Part shown: in pieces, positions 46,875-60,314 of the stretch
How the letters are laid out: each line of letters opens with the position of its first letter
How positions within the stretch are numbered: the stretch's first letter is position 1
Assembly: GCA_932294295.1 (NCBI GenBank)
Contig: OW028575.1
Span: 39,372,253-39,436,252 of the forward strand
Direction of reading: 5' to 3'
Source: Alitta virens
Taxonomy: Eukaryota > Annelida > Polychaeta > Phyllodocida > Nereididae
Length of the DNA: 64,000 nt
Position numbers and translations under genes: made by a program
Notes under the pieces: model-generated
What the model saw: only the letters and a program-made list of their open reading frames with translations
Database searches by the model: none
What the model was told of the DNA's origin: nothing

Positions 46875-49800
46875 TTGCAACACTTCCTGATTTGCTATAA
46901 TACACATAAAAGCATTACATTTCATCTATCTAAAATAAAAAATACTCCATTAAGCATTTTTAACCACAAGTTTGCTGCAAATTCACAGTGTCTGTTTGGT
47001 TCGCAATGGCATTTCAAATTTTACCATATCTAACTACTCGTAGCCTGGCTTCCCCAAGCAAACCAAACAGCATGGTTTTCTGCAGGAAACACAGAGTTCT
47101 GCAAAGACGGGAAGTTGGGGGAAATTCCTCCATTCATGACGCAACCAAATCAACACTATTCTTACATGGCAAGTATTTTCTACAATTTAAATGTTATCAA
47201 TTTACTGGTGGTCCCATTCATCACACATTCCCAGTTATCCCATCTATATTAATCGCATACCTCTGCTAACTTGCAACACTTCCTGATTTGCTATAATACA
47301 CATAAAAGCATTACATTTCATCTATCTAAAATAAAAAATACTCCATTAAGCATTTTTAACCACATGTTTGCTGCAAATTCACAGTGTTTGGTTCGCAATG
47401 GCATTTCAAATTTACCATATCTAACTACTCGTAGCCTGGCTTCCCCAAGCAAACCAAACAGCATGGTTTTCTGCAGGAAACACAGAGTTCTGCAAAGACG
47501 GGAAGTTGGGGGAAATTCCTCCGTTCATGACGCAACCAAATCAACACTATTCTTACATGGCAAGTATTTTCTACAATTTATATGTTATCAATTTACTGGT
47601 GGTCCCATTCATCACACATTCGCAGTTATCCCATCTATATTAATCACACATCTCTGCTAACTTGAAACACTTCCTGATTTGCTATAATACACATAACAGC
47701 ATTACATTCCATCTATCTAAAATAAAAAATACTTCATTGAGCATTTTTAACCACATGTTTGCTGCAAATTCACAGTGTCTGTTTGGTTCGCAATGGCATT
47801 TCAAATTTACCATATCTAACTACTCGCAGCCTGGCTTCCCCAAGCAAACCAAACAGCATGGTTTTCTGCAGGAAACACAGAGTTCTGCAAAGACGGGAAG
47901 TTGAGGGAAATTCCTCCATTCATGACGCAACCAAATCAACACTATTCTTACATGGCAAGTATTTTCTACAATTTAAATGTTATCAATTTACTGGTGGTCC
48001 CATTCATCACACATTCCCAGTTATCCCATCTATATTAATCGCATACCTCTGCTAACTTGCAACACTTCCTGATTTGCTATAATACACATAAAAGCATTAC
48101 ATTTCATCTATCTAAAATAAAAAATACTCCATTAAGCATTTTTAACCACAAGTTTGCTGCAAATTCACAGTGTCTGTTTGGTTCGCAATGGCATTTCAAA
48201 TTTTACCATATCTAACTACTCGTAGCCTGGCTTCCCCAAGCAAACCAAACAGCATGGTTTTCTGCAGGAAACACAGAGTTCTGCAAAGACGGGAAGTTGG
48301 GGGAAATTCCTCCGTTCATGACGCAACCAAATCAACACTATTCTTACATGGCAAGTATTTTCTACAATTTATATGTTATCAATTTACTGGTGGTCCCATT
48401 CATCACACATTCGCAGTTATCCCATCTATATTAATCACATATCTCTGCTAACTTGAAACACTTCCTGATTTGCTATAATAAACATAACAGCATTACATTC
48501 CATCTCTCTAAAATAAAAAATACTCCATTAAGCATTCTTAACCACACGTTTGCTGCAAATTCACAGTGTCTGTTTGGTTCGCAATGGGATTTCAAATTTA
48601 CCATATCTAACTACTCGTAGCCTGGCTTCCCCAAGCAAACCAAACAGCATGGTTTTCTGCAGGAAACACAGAGTTCTGCAAAGACGGGAAGTTGGGGGAA
48701 ATTCCTCCGTTCATGACGCAACCAAATCAACACTATTCTTACATGGCAAGTATTTTATACAATTTAAATGTTATCAATTTACTGGTGGTCCCATTCATCA
48801 CACATTCGCAGTTATCCCATCTATATTAATCGCATACCTCTGCTAACTTGCAACACTTCCTGATTTGCTATAATACACATAAAAGCATTACATTTCATCT
48901 ATCTAAAATAAAAAATACTCCATTAAGCATTTTTAACCACAAGTTTGCTGCAAATTCACAGTGTCTGTTTGGTTCGCAATGGCATTTCAAATTTTACCAT
49001 ATCTAACTACTCGTAGCCTGGCTTCCCCAAGCAAACCAAACAGCATGGTTTTCTGCAGGAAACACAGAGTTCTGCAAAGACGGGAAGTTGGGGGAAATTC
49101 CTCCATTCATGACGCAACCAAATCAACACTATTCTTACATGGCAAGTATTTTCTACAATTTAAATGTTATCAATTTACTGGTGGTCCCATTCATCACACA
49201 TTCCCAGTTATCCCATCTATATTAATCGCATACCTCTGCTAACTTGCAACACTTCCTGATTTGCTATAATACACATAAAAGCATTACATTTCATCTATCT
49301 AAAATAAAAAATACTCCATTAAGCATTTTTAACCACATGTTTGCTGCAAATTCACAGTGTTTGGTTCGCAATGGCATTTCAAATTTACCATATCTAACTA
49401 CTCGTAGCCTGGCTTCCCCAAGCAAACCAAACAGCATGGTTTTCTGCAGGAAACACAGAGTTCTGCAAAGACGGGAAGTTGGGGGAAATTCCTCCGTTCA
49501 TGACGCAACCAAATCAACACTATTCTTACATGGCAAGTATTTTCTACAATTTATATGTTATCAATTTACTGGTGGTCCCATTCATCACACATTCGCAGTT
49601 ATCCCATCTATATTAATCACACATCTCTGCTAACTTGAAACACTTCCTGATTTGCTATAATACACATAACAGCATTACATTCCATCTATCTAAAATAAAA
49701 AATACTTCATTGAGCATTTTTAACCACATGTTTGCTGCAAATTCACAGTGTCTGTTTGGTTCGCAATGGCATTTCAAATTTACCATATCTAACTACTCGC

Positions 49801-50820
49801 AGCCTGGCTTCCCCAAGCAAACCAAACAGCATGGTTTTCTGCAGGAAACACAGAGTTCTGCAAAGACGGGAAGTTGAGGGAAATTCCTCCATTCATGACG
49901 CAACCAAATCAACACTATTCTTACATGGCAAGTATTTTCTACAATTTAAATGTTATCAATTTACTGGTGGTCCCATTCATCACACATTCCCAGTTATCCC
50001 ATCTATATTAATCGCATACCTCTGCTAACTTGCAACACTTCCTGATTTGCTATAATACACATAAAAGCATTACATTTCATCTATCTAAAATAAAAAATAC
50101 TCCATTAAGCATTTTTAACCACAAGTTTGCTGCAAATTCACAGTGTCTGTTTGGTTCGCAATGGCATTTCAAATTTTACCATATCTAACTACTCGTAGCC
50201 TGGCTTCCCCAAGCAAACCAAACAGCATGGTTTTCTGCAGGAAACACAGAGTTCTGCAAAGACGGGAAGTTGGGGGAAATTCCTCCGTTCATGACGCAAC
50301 CAAATCAACACTATTCTTACATGGCAAGTATTTTCTACAATTTATATGTTATCAATTTACTGGTGGTCCCATTCATCACACATTCGCAGTTATCCCATCT
50401 ATATTAATCACATATCTCTGCTAACTTGAAACACTTCCTGATTTGCTATAATAAACATAACAGCATTACATTCCATCTCTCTAAAATAAAAAATACTCCA
50501 TTAAGCATTCTTAACCACACGTTTGCTGCAAATTCACAGTGTCTGTTTGGTTCGCAATGGGATTTCAAATTTACCATATCTAACTACTCGTAGCCTGGCT
50601 TCCCCAAGCAAACCAAACAGCATGGTTTTCTGCAGGAAACACAGAGTTCTGCAAAGACGGGAAGTTGGGGGAAATTCCTCCGTTCATGACGCAACCAAAT
50701 CAACACTATTCTTACATGGCAAGTATTTTCTACAATTTATATGTTATCAATTTACTGGTGGTCCCATTCATCACACATTCGCAGTTATCCCATCTATATT
50801 AATCACATATCTCTGCTAAC
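46875..50820 (+). repeat. Pentameric higher-order repeat (1973 bp), two copies
   Basis: Five monomers starting 46875, 47271, 47662, 48057 and 48453 recur at 48848, 49244, 49635, 50030 and 50426. Two monomers per unit carry CACAAGTTTGCTGC, and the E monomer carries AGCATTCTTAACC. B and A' lie between them. Confidence 0.88.
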
Positions 50821-52402
50821 TTGAAACACTTCCTGATTTGCTATAATACACATAACAGCATTACATTCCATCTCTCTAAAATAAAAAATACTTCATTGAG
50901 CATTTTTAACCACATGTTTGCTGCAAATTCACAGTGTCTGTTTGGTTCGCAATGGCATTTCAAATTTACCATATCTAACTACTCACAGCCTGGCTTCCCC
51001 AAGCAAACCAAACAGCATGATTTTCTACAGGAAACACGGAGTTCTGCAAAGACGGGAAGTTGAGGGAAATTCCTCCATTCATGACGCAACCAAATCAACA
51101 CTATTCTTACATGGCAAGTATTTTCTACAATTTAAATGTTATCAATTTACTGGTGGTCCCATTCATCACACATTCGCAGTTATCCCATCTATATTAATCG
51201 CATACCTCTGCTAACTTGCAACACTTCCTGATTTGCTATAATACACATAACAGCATTACATTCCATCTCTCTAAAATAAAAAATACTTCATCGAGCATTT
51301 TTAACCACATGTTTGCTGCAAATTCACAGTGTCTGTTTGGTTCGCAATGGCATTTCAAATTTACCATATCTAACTACTCGCAGCTTGGCTTCCCCAAGCA
51401 AACCAAAACAGCATGGTTTTCTGCAGGAAACACGGAGTTCTGCAAAGACGGGAAGTTGGGGGAAATTCCTCCGTTCATGACGCAACCAAATCAACACTAT
51501 TCTTACATGGCAAGTATTTTCTACAATTTATATGTTATCAATTTACTGGTGGTCCCATTCATCACACATTCGCAGTTATCCCATCTATATTAATCGCATA
51601 CCTCTGCTAACTTGCAACACTTCCTGATTTGCTATAATACACATGAAAGCATTACATTTCATCTATCTAAAATAAAAAATACTCCATTAAGCATTTTTAA
51701 CCACATGTTTGCTGCAAATTCACAGTGTCTGTTTGGTTCACAATGGCATTTCAAATTTTACCATATCTAACTACTCGTAGCCTGGCTTCCCCAAGCAAAC
51801 CAAACAGCATGGTTGTCTGCAGGAAACACAGAGTTCTGCAAAGACGGGAAGTTGGGGGAAATTCCTCCGTTCATGACGCAACCAAATCAACACTATTCTT
51901 ACATGGCAAGTATTTTCTACAATTTATATGTTATCAATTTACTGGTGGTCCCATTCATCACACATTCGCAGTTATCCCATCTATATTAATCACATATCTC
52001 TGCTAACTTGAAACACTTCGTGATTTGCTATAATACACATAACAGCATTTCATTCCATGTATCTAAAATAAAAAATACTTCATTGAGCATTTTTAACCAC
52101 ATGTTTGCTGCAAATTCACAGTGTCTGTTTGGTTCGCAATGGCATTTCAAATTTACCATATCTAACTACTCGCAGCCTGGCTTCCCCAAGCAAACCAAAC
52201 AGCATGGTTTTCTGCAGGAAACACAGAGTTCTGCAAAGACGGGAAGTTGAGGGAAATTCCTCCATTCATGACGCAACCAAATCAACACTATTCTTACATG
52301 GCAAGTATTTTCTACAAATAAATGTTATCAATTTACTGGTGGTCCCATTCATCACACATTCGCAGTTATCCCATCTATATTAATCGCATACCTCTGCTAA
52401 CT
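50426..52402 (+). repeat. Duplicated segment E-A-C'-D-A (partner at 58339-60314)
   Basis: Monomer order and private markers recur 7913 bp (20 monomers) downstream: TTTCATTCCATGTATC (near 52048 and 59960) and CTACAAATAAATG (near 52313 and 60227). The first four monomers also match 29144-30725. Confidence 0.8.
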
Positions 52403-55400
52403 TGCAACACTTCCTGATTTGCTATAATACACATAAAAGCATTACATTTCATCTATCTAAAATAAAAAATACTCCATTAAGCATTTTTAACCACATGTTT
52501 GCTGCAAATTCACAGTGTCTGTTTGGTTCGCAATGGCATTTCAAATTTTACCATATCTAACTACTCGCAGCCTGGCTTCCCCAAGCAAAACCAAACAGCA
52601 TGGTTTTCTGCAGGAAACACAGAGTTCTGCAAAGACGGGAAGTTGAGGGAAATTCCTCCATTCATGACGCAACCAAATCAACACTATTCTTACATGGCAA
52701 GTATTTTCTACAATTTAAATGTTATCAATTTACTGGTGGTCCCATTCATCACACATTCGCAGTAATCCCATCTATATTAATCGCATACCTCTGCTAACTT
52801 GCAACACTTCCTGATTTGCTATAATACACATAAAAGCATTACATTTCATCTATCTAAAATAAAAAATACTCCATTAAGCATTTTTAACCACATGTTTGCT
52901 GCAAATTCACAGTGTCTGTTTGGTTCGCAATGGCATTTGAAATTTTACCATATCTAACTACTCATAGCCTGGCTTCCCCAAGCAAACCAAACAGCATGGT
53001 TTTCTGCAGGAAACACAGAGTTCTGCAAAGACGGGAAGTTGGGGGAAATTCCTCCATTCATGACGCAACCAAATCAACACTATTCTTACATGGCAAGTAT
53101 TTTCTACAATTTATATGTTATCAATTTACTGGTGTTCCCATTCATCACACATTCGCAGTTATCTCATCTATATTAATCACATACCTCTGCTAACTTGAAA
53201 CACTTCGTGATTTGCTATAATACACATAACAGCATTACATTCCATCTATCTAAAAGTAAAAATACTCCATTAAGCATTTTTAACCACATGTTTGCTGCAA
53301 ATTCACAGTGTCTGTTTGGTTCGCAATAGCATTTCAAATTTTACCATATCTAACTACTCGTAGCCTGGCTTCCCCAAGCAAACCAAACAGCATGGTTTTC
53401 TGCAGGAAACACAGAGTTCTGCAAAGACGGGAAGTTGAGGGAAATTCCGCCGTTCATGACGCAACCAAATCAACACTATTCTTACATGGCAAGTATTTTC
53501 TACAATTTAAATGTTATCAATTTACTGGTGTTCCCATTCATCACACATTCGCAGTTACCTCATCTATATTAATCACATATCTCTGCTAACTTGAAACACT
53601 TCCTGATTTGCTATAATACACATGAAAGCATTACATTTCATCTATCTAAAATAAAAAATACTCCATTAAGCATTTTTAACAACATGTTTGCTGCAAATTC
53701 ACAGTGTCTGTTTGGTTCACAATGGCATTTCAAATTTTACCATATCTAACTACTCGTAGCCTGGCTTCCCCAAGCAAACCAAACAGCATGGTTGTCTGCA
53801 GGAAACACAGAGTTCTGCAAAGACGGGAAGTTGAGGGAAATTCCTCCATTCATGACGCAACCAAATCAACACTATTCTTACATGGCAAGTATTTTCTACA
53901 AATAAATGTTATCAATTTACTGGTGGTCCCATTCATCACACATTCGCAGTTATCCCATCTATATTAATCGCATACCTCTGCTAACTTGCAACACTTCCTG
54001 ATTTGCTATAATACACATAAAAGCATTACATTTCATCTATCTAAAATAAAAAATACTCCATTAAGCATTTTTAACCACATGTTTGCTGCAAATTCACAGT
54101 GTCTGTTTGGTTCGCAATGGCATTTCAAATTTTACCATATCTAACTACTCGCAGCCTGGCTTCCCCAAGCAAACCAAACAGCATGGTTTTCTGCAGGAAA
54201 CACAGAGTTCTGCAAAGACGGGAAGTTGAGGGAAATTCCTCCATTCATGACGCAACCAAATCAACACTATTCTTACATGGCAAGTATTTTCTACAATTTA
54301 AATGTTATCAATTTACTGGTGGTCCCATTCATCACACATTCGCAGTAATCCCATCTATATTAATCGCATACCTCTGCTAACTTGCAACACTTCCTGATTT
54401 GCTATAATACACATAAAAGCATTACATTTCATCTATCTAAAATAAAAAATACTCCATTAAGCATTTTTAACCACATGTTTGCTGCAAATTCACAGTGTCT
54501 GTTTGGTTCGCAATGGCATTTGAAATTTTACCATATCTAACTACTCATAGCCTGGCTTCCCCAAGCAAACCAAACAGCATGGTTTTCTGCAGGAAACACA
54601 GAGTTCTGCAAAGACGGGAAGTTGGGGGAAATTCCTCCATTCATGACGCAACCAAATCAACACTATTCTTACATGGCAAGTATTTTCTACAATTTATATG
54701 TTATCAATTTACTGGTGTTCCCATTCATCACACATTCGCAGTTATCTCATCTATATTAATCACATACCTCTGCTAACTTGAAACACTTTGTGATTTGCTA
54801 TAATACACATAACAGCATTACATTCCATCTATCTAAAATTAAAAATACTCCATTAAGCATTTTTAACCACATGTTTGCTGCAAATTCACAGTGTCTGTTT
54901 GGTTCGCAATAGCATTTCAAATTTTACCATATCTAACTACTCGTAGCCTGGCTTCCCCAAGCAAACCAAACAGCATGGTTTTCTGCAGGAAACACAGAGT
55001 TCTGCAAAGACGGGAAGTTGAGGGAAATTCCGCCGTTCATGATGCAACCAAATCAACACTATTCTTACATGGCAAGTATTTTCTACAATTTAAATGTTAT
55101 CAATTTACTGGTGTTCCCATTCATCACACATTCGCAGTTACCTCATCTATATTGATCACATATCTCTGCTAACTTGAAACACTTCCTGATTTGCTATAAT
55201 ACACATGAAAGCATTACATTCCATCTATCTAAAATAAAAAATACTCCATTAAGCATTTTTAACAACATGTTTGCTGCAAATTCACAGTGTCTGTTTGGTT
55301 CACAATGGCATTTCAAATTTTACCATATCTAACTACTCGTAGCCTGGCTTCCCCAAGCAAACCAAACAGCATGGTTGTCTGCAGGAAACACAGAGTTCTG

Positions 55401-55569
55401 CAAAGACGGGAAGTTGGGGGAAATTCCTCCGTTCATGACACAACCAAATCAACACTATTCTTACATGGCAAGTATTTTCTACAATTTATATGTTATCAAT
55501 TTACTGGTGTTCCCATTCATCACACATTCGCAGTTATCTCATCTATATTAATTGCATACCTCTGCTAAC
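52008..55569 (+). repeat. Tetrameric higher-order repeat (1583 bp) of diverged monomers
   Basis: Monomers from 52799 and 53195 recur at 54382 and 54778. Shared markers are CGCAGTAATCCC, GCATTTGAAATTTT with CTCATAGCC, CGCAATAGC, TTCCGCCGTTC and AACAACATG. More substitutions separate these monomers from the A/B/C types than elsewhere in the window. Confidence 0.82.
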
Positions 55570-58500
55570 TTGCAACACTTCCTGATTTGCTATAATACAC
55601 ATAAAAGCATTACATTTCATCTATCTAAAATAAAAAATACTCCATTAAGCATTTTTAACCACATGTTTGCTGCAAATTCACAGTGTCTGTTTGGTTCGCA
55701 ATGGCATTTCAAATTTTACCATATCTAACTACTCGTAGCCTGGCTTCCCCAAGCAAACCAAACAGCATGGTTTTCTGCAGGAAACACAGAGTTCTGCAAA
55801 GACGGGAAGTTGAGGGAAATTCCTCCATTCATGACGCAACCAAATCAACACTATTCTTACATGGCAAGTATTTTCTACAATTTAAATGTTATCAATTTAC
55901 TGGTGGTCCCATTCATCACACATTCGCAGTTATCCCATCTATATTAATCGCATACCTCTGCTAACTTGCAACACTTCCTGATTTGCTATAATACACATAA
56001 AAGCATTACATTTCATCTATCTAAAATAAAAAATACTCCATTAAGCATTTTTAACCACATGTTTGCTGCAAATTCACAGTGTCTGTTTGGTTCGCAATGG
56101 CATTTCAAATTTTACCATATCTAACTACTCGTAGCCTGGCTTCCCCAAGCAAACCAAACAGCATGGTTTTCTGCAGGAAACACAGAGTTCTGCAAAGACG
56201 GGAAGTTGGGGGAAATTCCTCCGTTCATGACGCAACCAAATCAACACTATTCTTACGTGGCAAGTATTTTCTACAATTTATATGTTATCAATTTACTGGT
56301 GGTCCCATTCATCACACATTCGCAGTTATCCCATCTATATTAATCACATATCTCTGCTAACTTGAAACACTTCCTGATTTGCTATAATAAACATAACAGC
56401 ATTACATTCCATCTCTCTAAAATAAAAAATACTCCATTAAGCATTTTTAACCACACGTTTGCTGCAAATTCACAGTGTCTGTTTGGTTCGCAATGGGATT
56501 TCAAATTTACCATATCTAACTACTCGTAGCCTGGCTTCCCCAAGCAAACCAAACAGCATGGTTTTCTGCAGGAAACACAGAGTTCTGCAAAGACGGGAAG
56601 TTGGGGGAAATTCCTCCGTTCATGACGCAACCAAATCAACACTATTCTTACATGGCAAGTATTTTCTACAATTTATATGTTATCAATTTACTGGTGGTCC
56701 CATTCATCACACATTCGCAGTTATCCCATCTATATTAATCACATATCTCTGCTAACTTGAAACACTTCCTGATTTGCTATAATACACATAACAGCATTAC
56801 ATTCCATCTATCTAAAATAAAAAATACTTCATTGAGCATTTTTAACCACATGTTTGCTGCAAATTCACAGTGTCTGTTTGGTTCGCAATGGCATTTCAAA
56901 TTTACCATATCTAACTACTCGCAGCCTGGCTTCCCCAAGCAAACCAAACAGCATGATTTTCTACAGGAAACACGGAGTTCTGCAAAGACGGGAAGTTGAG
57001 GGAAATTCCTCCATTCATGACGCAACCAAATCAACACTATTCTTACATGGCAAGTATTTTCTACAATTTAAATGTTATCAATTTACTGGTGGTCCCATTC
57101 ATCACACATTCGCAGTTATCCCATCTATATTAATCACATATCTCTGCTAACTTGAAACACTTCCTGATTTGCTATAATACACATAACAGCATTACATTCC
57201 ATCTATCTAAAATAAAAAATACTTCATTGAGCATTTTTAACCACATGTTTGCTGCAAATTCACAGTGTCTGTTTGGTTCGCAATGGCATTTCAAATTTAC
57301 CATATCTAACTACTCGCAGCCTGGCTTCCCCAAGCAAACCAAACAGCATGATTTTCTACAGGAAACACGGAGTTCTGCAAAGACGGGAAGTTGAGGGAAA
57401 TTCCTCCATTCATGACGCAACCAAATCAACACTATTCTTACATGGCAAGTATTTTCTACAATTTAAATGTTATCAATTTACTGGTGGTCCCATTCATCAC
57501 ACATTCGCAGTTATCCCATCTATATTAATCGCATACCTCTGCTAACTTGCAACACTTCCTGATTTGCTATAATACACATAACAGCATTACATTCCATCTC
57601 TCTAAAATAAAAAATACTTCATCGAGCATTTTTAACCACATGTTTGCTGCAAATTCACAGTGTCTGTTTGGTTCGCAATGGCATTTCAAATTTTACCATA
57701 TCTAACTACTCGTAGCCTGGCTTCCCCAAGCAAACCAAACAGCATGGTTTTCTGCAGGAAACACAGAGTTCTGCAAAGACGGGAAGTTGAGGGAAATTCC
57801 TCCATTCATGACGCAACCAAATCAACACTATTCTTACATGGCAAGTATTTTCTACAATTTAAATGTTATCAATTTACTGGTGGTCCCATTCATCACACAT
57901 TCGCAGTTATCCCATCTATATTAATCGCATACCTCTGCTAACTTGCAACACTTCCTGATTTGCTATAATACACATAAAAGCATTACATTTCATCTATCTA
58001 AAATAAAAAATACTCCATTAAGCATTTTTAACCACATGTTTGCTGCAAATTCACAGTGTCTGTTTGGTTCGCAATGGCATTTCAAATTTTACCATATCTA
58101 ACTACTCGTAGCCTGGCTTCCCCAAGCAAACCAAACAGCATGGTTTTCTGCAGGAAACACAGAGTTCTGCAAAGACGGGAAGTTGGGGGAAATTCCTCCG
58201 TTCATGACGCAACCAAATCAACACTATTCTTACGTGGCAAGTATTTTCTACAATTTATATGTTATCAATTTACTGGTGGTCCCATTCATCACACATTCGC
58301 AGTTATCCCATCTATATTAATCACATATCTCTGCTAACTTGAAACACTTCCTGATTTGCTATAATAAACATAACAGCATTACATTCCATCTCTCTAAAAT
58401 AAAAAATACTCCATTAAGCATTTTTAACCACACGTTTGCTGCAAATTCACAGTGTCTGTTTGGTTCGCAATGGGATTTCAAATTTACCATATCTAACTAC

Positions 58501-59523
58501 TCGTAGCCTGGCTTCCCCAAGCAAACCAAACAGCATGGTTTTCTGCAGGAAACACAGAGTTCTGCAAAGACGGGAAGTTGGGGGAAATTCCACCGTTCAT
58601 GACGCGACCAAATCAACACTATTCTTACATGGCAAGTATTTTCTACAATTTATATGTTATCAATTTACTGGTGGTCCCATTCATCACACATTCGCAGTTA
58701 TCCCATCTATATTAATCACATATCTCTGCTAACTTGAAACACTTCCTGATTTGCTATAATACACATAACAGCATTACATTCCATCTATCTAAAATAAAAA
58801 ATACTTCATTGAGCATTTTTAACCACATGTTTGCTGCAAATTCACAGTGTCTGTTTGGTTCGCAATGGCATTTCAAATTTACCATATCTAACTACTCGCA
58901 GCCTGGCTTCCCCAAGCAAACCAAACAGCATGATTTTCTACAGGAAACACGGAGTTCTGCAAAGACGGGAAGTTGAGGGAAATTCCTCCATTCATGACTC
59001 AACCAAATCAACACTATTCTTACATGGCAAGTATTTTCTACAATTTAAATGTTATCAATTTACTGGTGGTCCCATTCATCACACATTCGCAGTTATCCCA
59101 TCTATATTAATCGCATACCTCTGCTAACTTGCAACACTTCCTGATTTGCTATAATACACATAACAGCATTACATTCCATCTCTCTAAAATAAAAAATACT
59201 TCATCGAGCATTTTTAACCACATGTTTGCTGCAAATTCACAGTGTCTGTTTGGTTCGCAATGGCATTTCAAATTTACCATATCTAACTACTCGCAGCTTG
59301 GCTTCCCCAAGCAAACCAAAACAGCATGGTTTTCTGCAGGAAACACGGAGTTCTGCAAAGACGGGAAGTTGGGGGAAATTCCTCCGTTCATGACGCAACC
59401 AAATCAACACTATTCTTACATGGCAAGTATTTTCTACAATTTATATGTTATCAATTTACTGGTGGTCCCATTCATCACACATTCGCAGTTATCCCATCTA
59501 TATTAATCGCATACCTCTGCTAA
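55570..59523 (+). repeat. Pentameric higher-order repeat (1977 bp), about two copies
   Basis: The private marker TTACGTGGCAAG occurs at about 56255 and 58232, and the E monomer at 56362 and 58339, each 1977 bp apart. Two nearly identical A monomers stand side by side at 56757 and 57152. The monomer at 57547 is a chimera with a C'-type front and D-type back. Confidence 0.82.
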
Positions 59524-60314
59524 CTTGCAACACTTCCTGATTTGCTATAATACACATGAAAGCATTACATTTCATCTATCTAAAATAAAAAATACTCCAT
59601 TAAGCATTTTTAACCACATGTTTGCTGCAAATTCACAGTGTCTGTTTGGTTCACAATGGCATTTCAAATTTTACCATATCTAACTACTCGTAGCCTGGCT
59701 TCCCCAAGCAAACCAAACAGCATGGTTGTCTGCAGGAAACACAGAGTTCTGCAAAGACGGGAAGTTGGGGGAAATTCCTCCGTTCATGACGCAACCAAAT
59801 CAACACTATTCTTACATGGCAAGTATTTTCTACAATTTATATGTTATCAATTTACTGGTGGTCCCATTCATCACACATTCGCAGTTATCCCATCTATATT
59901 AATCACATATCTCTGCTAACTTGAAACACTTCGTGATTTGCTATAATAAACATAACAGCATTTCATTCCATGTATCTAAAATAAAAAATACTTCATTGAG
60001 CATTTAAAACCACATGTTTGCTGCAAATTCACAGTGTCTGTTTGGTTCGCAATGGCATTTCAAATTTACCATATCTAACTACTCGCAGCCAGGCTTCCCC
60101 AAGCAAACCAAACAGCATGGTTTTCTGCAGGAAACACAGAGTTCTGCAAAGATGGGAAGTTGAGGGAAATTCCTCCATTCATGACGCAACCAAATCAACA
60201 CTATTCTTACATGGCAAGTATTTTCTACAAATAAATGTTATCAATTTACTGGTGGTCCCATTCATCACACATTCCCAGTTATCCCATCTATATTAATCGC
60301 ATACCTCTGCTAAC
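58339..60314 (+). repeat. Duplicated segment E-A-C'-D-A, second copy (partner at 50426-52402)
   Basis: Matches 50426-52402 at an offset of 7913 bp, including TTTCATTCCATGTATC and CTACAAATAAATG. It overlaps the end of the 1977-bp pentamer region, so the duplication and the pentamer amplification happened at different times. Confidence 0.78.
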
